Shown here one piece after another: positions 61,738-64,000 of a stretch of DNA of 64,000 bases. Each line of letters starts with the position of its first letter. The stretch's first letter is position 1. Position numbers and translations under genes: made by a program. Source of the stretch: Marinobacter vinifirmus (GTDB lineage Bacteria > Pseudomonadota > Gammaproteobacteria > Pseudomonadales > Oleiphilaceae); contig NZ_NEFY01000001.1 in NCBI RefSeq assembly GCF_002258215.1, positions 186,001 to 250,000 on the forward strand, in the 5' to 3' direction. Under the pieces are notes generated by a model. That model saw only the letters and a list, made by a program, of their open reading frames with translations. It did no database searches and had not been told where the DNA came from.

Positions 61738-63342
61738 ATGAGCATTCACCGATTGCTCGCCAGGATGGTATTGGCTGTCTGTCTGGCCCTAGGGGCCACA
61801 CTGGCGAATGCCCAGGCGCAGACGAATGCGCCCGAAGCGCTGCTGAAACGGCTCGTAGAAGCCGGGCAAGCTGAAAAAACCGACTTACTCAAAGCCCTCT
61901 CCGAAACCGGCGACGAACGCGCCCGGGGCTGGCTGGAAGCCGTTCGCGACGGCAAACTCGCGATGATTGAAGACACCGGTGCCCTGGTGATTGTGGTTAA
62001 CAACCGGGGCCGTAACTGGCAGATCGCCGACGCCCTGACCGGCGAAGACCTGGGTGAAATGTCGCGCCGTGATCTGCAAAGCCTGCGCGTGAACAACGCC
62101 CTGCGGGCCGACATCGAGGGCATCCTCTCGGTTATCGACCTGACCGTGGCCGACCCAGGCCAACGCCTTGATGCCGCGCGCAATCTGCTGGGCGACGTGA
62201 ATGAAGCGCTGGCCACCCAGCTGCAGGCCCGTTTGCAGGTGGAAGACAACGGCCAGGTGCGTGACATGCTCACCAATGCCCTGGCCATTTACCAGGTGGA
62301 GCAGGGCGATGTTGAGGCGGTAGCCACTTTGGCCGGCAGCCTGAACCCGACCGTGCGTGCCGCCCTGAATAATGCCGTTAACAGCGATGACCCTGCGCTG
62401 GCGGCTGCGGCCGAGAAAGCCCTGGCCAGCATTGAGCAGAAACTGAAACTCAACCGCGCTGCCGAAACCCTGTATTTTGGCCTGTCCCTCGGCTCGGTAC
62501 TGGTACTGGCCGCCATTGGCCTCGCCATCACCTTTGGTGTGATGGGCGTGATCAACATGGCCCATGGCGAGCTGATCATGCTCGGTGCCTACACCACCTG
62601 GGGCATGCAGCAACTGTTCCCGGGCCAGCCTGGCCTGGCCCTGATCCTGTCGATTCCGGCCGGATTCCTGGTGGCGGCGCTGGCGGGCATCGCCATTGAG
62701 CGCAGCGTTATCCAGTACCTGAAGGGCCGCCCGCTGGAAACCCTGCTGGCCACCTTTGGCATCAGCCTGATTCTGCAACAACTGGTGCGTACGGTGATTT
62801 CTCCGCTCAACCGCAGCGTGGTCACGCCCGAGTGGATGAGCGGCTCGATCATGGTGAACGAGGCGTTGTCGCTCACCCTGAACCGCCTGTACGTGATTGG
62901 CTTTGCCCTGGTGGTATTCGCCGGGCTGATGCTGATCATGCGCAAGACACGCCTGGGTCTGGAAGTCCGTGCTGTTACCCAGAACCGGGCCATGGCCCGC
63001 TCCATGGGCATTAAAGCCACCAAAGTGGACATTATGACCTTCGCCCTGGGCTCCGGTGTGGCCGGGCTGGCGGGCGTGGCCCTGTCGCAGATCACCAACG
63101 TTGGCCCCAACCTGGGCCAGAACTACATCATCGACTCGTTCATGGTGGTGGTGTTCGGTGGTGTGGGCAATCTCTGGGGCACCCTCATTGCCGGGCTTTC
63201 CCTGGGCACCATCAACCAGCTGCTGGAACCCTGGGCTGGTGCGGTCCTCGCCAAAATCATGGTGCTGGTGCTGATCATTCTGTTCATTCAAAAGCGGCCA
63301 CGCGGGCTATTCCCGCAGAAAGGCCGGGCGGCGGAGGGCTGA
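61738..63342 (+). CDS. urtB: Urea ABC transporter permease UrtB
   Basis: 534 residues. Signal-like N-terminus, then a periplasmic extension of about 220 residues with TPR/HEAT-like helices, then the LivH-type permease part with FGVMGVINMAHGELIMLGAYTTW and GGVGNLWGTLIAG. The extended N-terminus is typical of UrtB. Lies between urtA and urtC. Confidence 0.94.
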   Translation: MSIHRLLARMVLAVCLALGATLANAQAQTNAPEALLKRLVEAGQAEKTDLLKALSETGDERARGWLEAVRDGKLAMIEDTGALVIVVNNRGRNWQIADALTGEDLGEMSRRDLQSLRVNNALRADIEGILSVIDLTVADPGQRLDAARNLLGDVNEALATQLQARLQVEDNGQVRDMLTNALAIYQVEQGDVEAVATLAGSLNPTVRAALNNAVNSDDPALAAAAEKALASIEQKLKLNRAAETLYFGLSLGSVLVLAAIGLAITFGVMGVINMAHGELIMLGAYTTWGMQQLFPGQPGLALILSIPAGFLVAALAGIAIERSVIQYLKGRPLETLLATFGISLILQQLVRTVISPLNRSVVTPEWMSGSIMVNEALSLTLNRLYVIGFALVVFAGLMLIMRKTRLGLEVRAVTQNRAMARSMGIKATKVDIMTFALGSGVAGLAGVALSQITNVGPNLGQNYIIDSFMVVVFGGVGNLWGTLIAGLSLGTINQLLEPWAGAVLAKIMVLVLIILFIQKRPRGLFPQKGRAAEG

Positions 63343-63345
63343 GTT

Positions 63346-64000
63346 ATGGCGACATCACAAACCTGGCTGCTCCGGCCCTTCCAGGAGCGTTCCACCCAAG
63401 TTTTCCTTGGTGTGCTGTTCGCCGCCCTGGTGGTGGTTACCTTCCTGCATCTGTATATGCCGGAAGACAGTGCCCTGCATGTAAGTGCTTACACCGTTAC
63501 CCTTTTGGGTAAGTACCTGTGCTACGCCCTGCTGGCGGTGGCGGTGGACCTGGTGTGGGGTTATCTGGGCATTCTCAGTCTGGGCCACGGCGCCTTCTTT
63601 GCCCTCGGCGGCTACGCCATGGGCATGTACCTGATGCGCCAGATCGGTGATCGCGGCGTGTATGGCGATCCTGTGTTGCCGGACTTCATGGTGTTCCTGA
63701 ACTGGCAGGAGCTGCCCTGGTACTGGCAAGGGTTCGATATGGCCTGGTTCGCCTTCATCATGGTGCTGCTGGCCCCGGGCCTGCTGGCGCTGGTGTTCGG
63801 CTTCCTGGCCTTCCGCTCCCGGGTAACCGGCGTGTACCTCTCCATCATCACCCAGGCACTCACCTTTGCGTTGATGCTGGCGTTCTTCCGCAACGAGATG
63901 GGCTTCGGTGGCAACAATGGCCTGACCGATTTCAAAGACATCCTCGGCTTCAACCTGCGCAGCGACGCCACCCGGCTTGGCCTTTTCCTGGCGACCGGCA
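63346..64000 (+). CDS. urtC: Urea ABC transporter permease UrtC, partial (runs off window end)
   Basis: Starts at ATG 63346, 3 bases after urtB. About 218 residues visible, with membrane helices and the LivM-type segment GYLGILSLGHGAFFALGGYAMGMYL, then RSRVTGVYLSIITQALTFALML. Second permease of the urea transporter; the ATPases urtD and urtE are expected beyond the window. Confidence 0.93.
   Translation, partial: MATSQTWLLRPFQERSTQVFLGVLFAALVVVTFLHLYMPEDSALHVSAYTVTLLGKYLCYALLAVAVDLVWGYLGILSLGHGAFFALGGYAMGMYLMRQIGDRGVYGDPVLPDFMVFLNWQELPWYWQGFDMAWFAFIMVLLAPGLLALVFGFLAFRSRVTGVYLSIITQALTFALMLAFFRNEMGFGGNNGLTDFKDILGFNLRSDATRLGLFLATG

Noticed and set aside
1..64000. tRNA, rRNA, CRISPR arrays or insertion-sequence transposases
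   Set aside because: None was recognised by eye; the only clear mobile element is the group II intron. A tRNAscan/CRISPR search would be needed to be sure.

Overview
The window reads as chromosomal DNA of a marine gammaproteobacterium, most probably Marinobacter or a close relative. This is inferred from gene content: a wax ester synthase (WS/DGAT), a DesT-type desaturase regulator with its ferredoxin reductase, a FadL porin, a PrkA/YeaH/SpoVR stress operon, and moderately high GC with a Pseudomonas-like codon pattern. No rRNA or tRNA gene, CRISPR array or prophage was seen. Both ends cut genes: a ferredoxin reductase at base 1 and urtC at base 64000.

Layout. 1-3.7 kb: lipid genes (ferredoxin reductase, DesT-like regulator, WS/DGAT) and a small PepSY protein. 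3.8-6.2 kb: PepSY protein plus PhoPQ-like two-component operon. 6.2-11 kb: spoVR, yeaH and prkA. 11.4-20.1 kb: assorted housekeeping genes (tpm, a 2-hydroxyacid dehydrogenase, fadL, a YihY-like protein, DUF445, rsmE, bioA, DUF2505). 20.1-22.4 kb: polar amino-acid ABC transporter. 22.6-27.3 kb: methionine/SAM cycle (metF, ahcY, metK) with a SahR-like ArsR-methyltransferase regulator and its likely operators. 27.6-33.1 kb: central carbon genes (tkt, epd, pgk, fba). 33.2-35.3 kb: a group II intron directly behind the fba terminator, with a frameshifted reverse transcriptase. 36.2-40.3 kb: a tightly overlapping four-gene cluster (DUF3348, MotA/ExbB-like DUF802, MotB/OmpA-like, DUF2894). 40.4-43.5 kb: MFS exporter, a lipase-chaperone-like helical protein and an SGNH lipoprotein hydrolase. 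43.8-45.3 kb: cbpA and cbpM. 45.5-49.6 kb: two DUF5666 lipoproteins interleaved with DUF6502-like proteins and a repeated TTGGGA-N6-TCCCAA operator. 49.6-59.7 kb: acpH, a DsbA-like protein, trhO, DUF481, DUF523/DUF1722, a pseudo-phosphoesterase/glycosyltransferase fusion with a flippase-like partner, gloA, an EamA transporter and a ComEA-like protein. 59.8-64 kb: a CsrB/RsmZ-type RNA candidate on the minus strand, then the urea ABC transporter urtABC behind NtrC sites and a sigma-54 promoter.

The least expected signals are: the GGA-hairpin RNA at 59826-60016, with a GacA-box-like site upstream; the MotA/MotB-like four-gene cluster of unknown function; the DUF5666/DUF6502 cassette with its own palindromic operator; a dispersed intergenic repeat whose core is conserved while its long inverted arms differ in every copy; and the broken group II intron, whose 3' end appears to supply the stop codon of the next gene.
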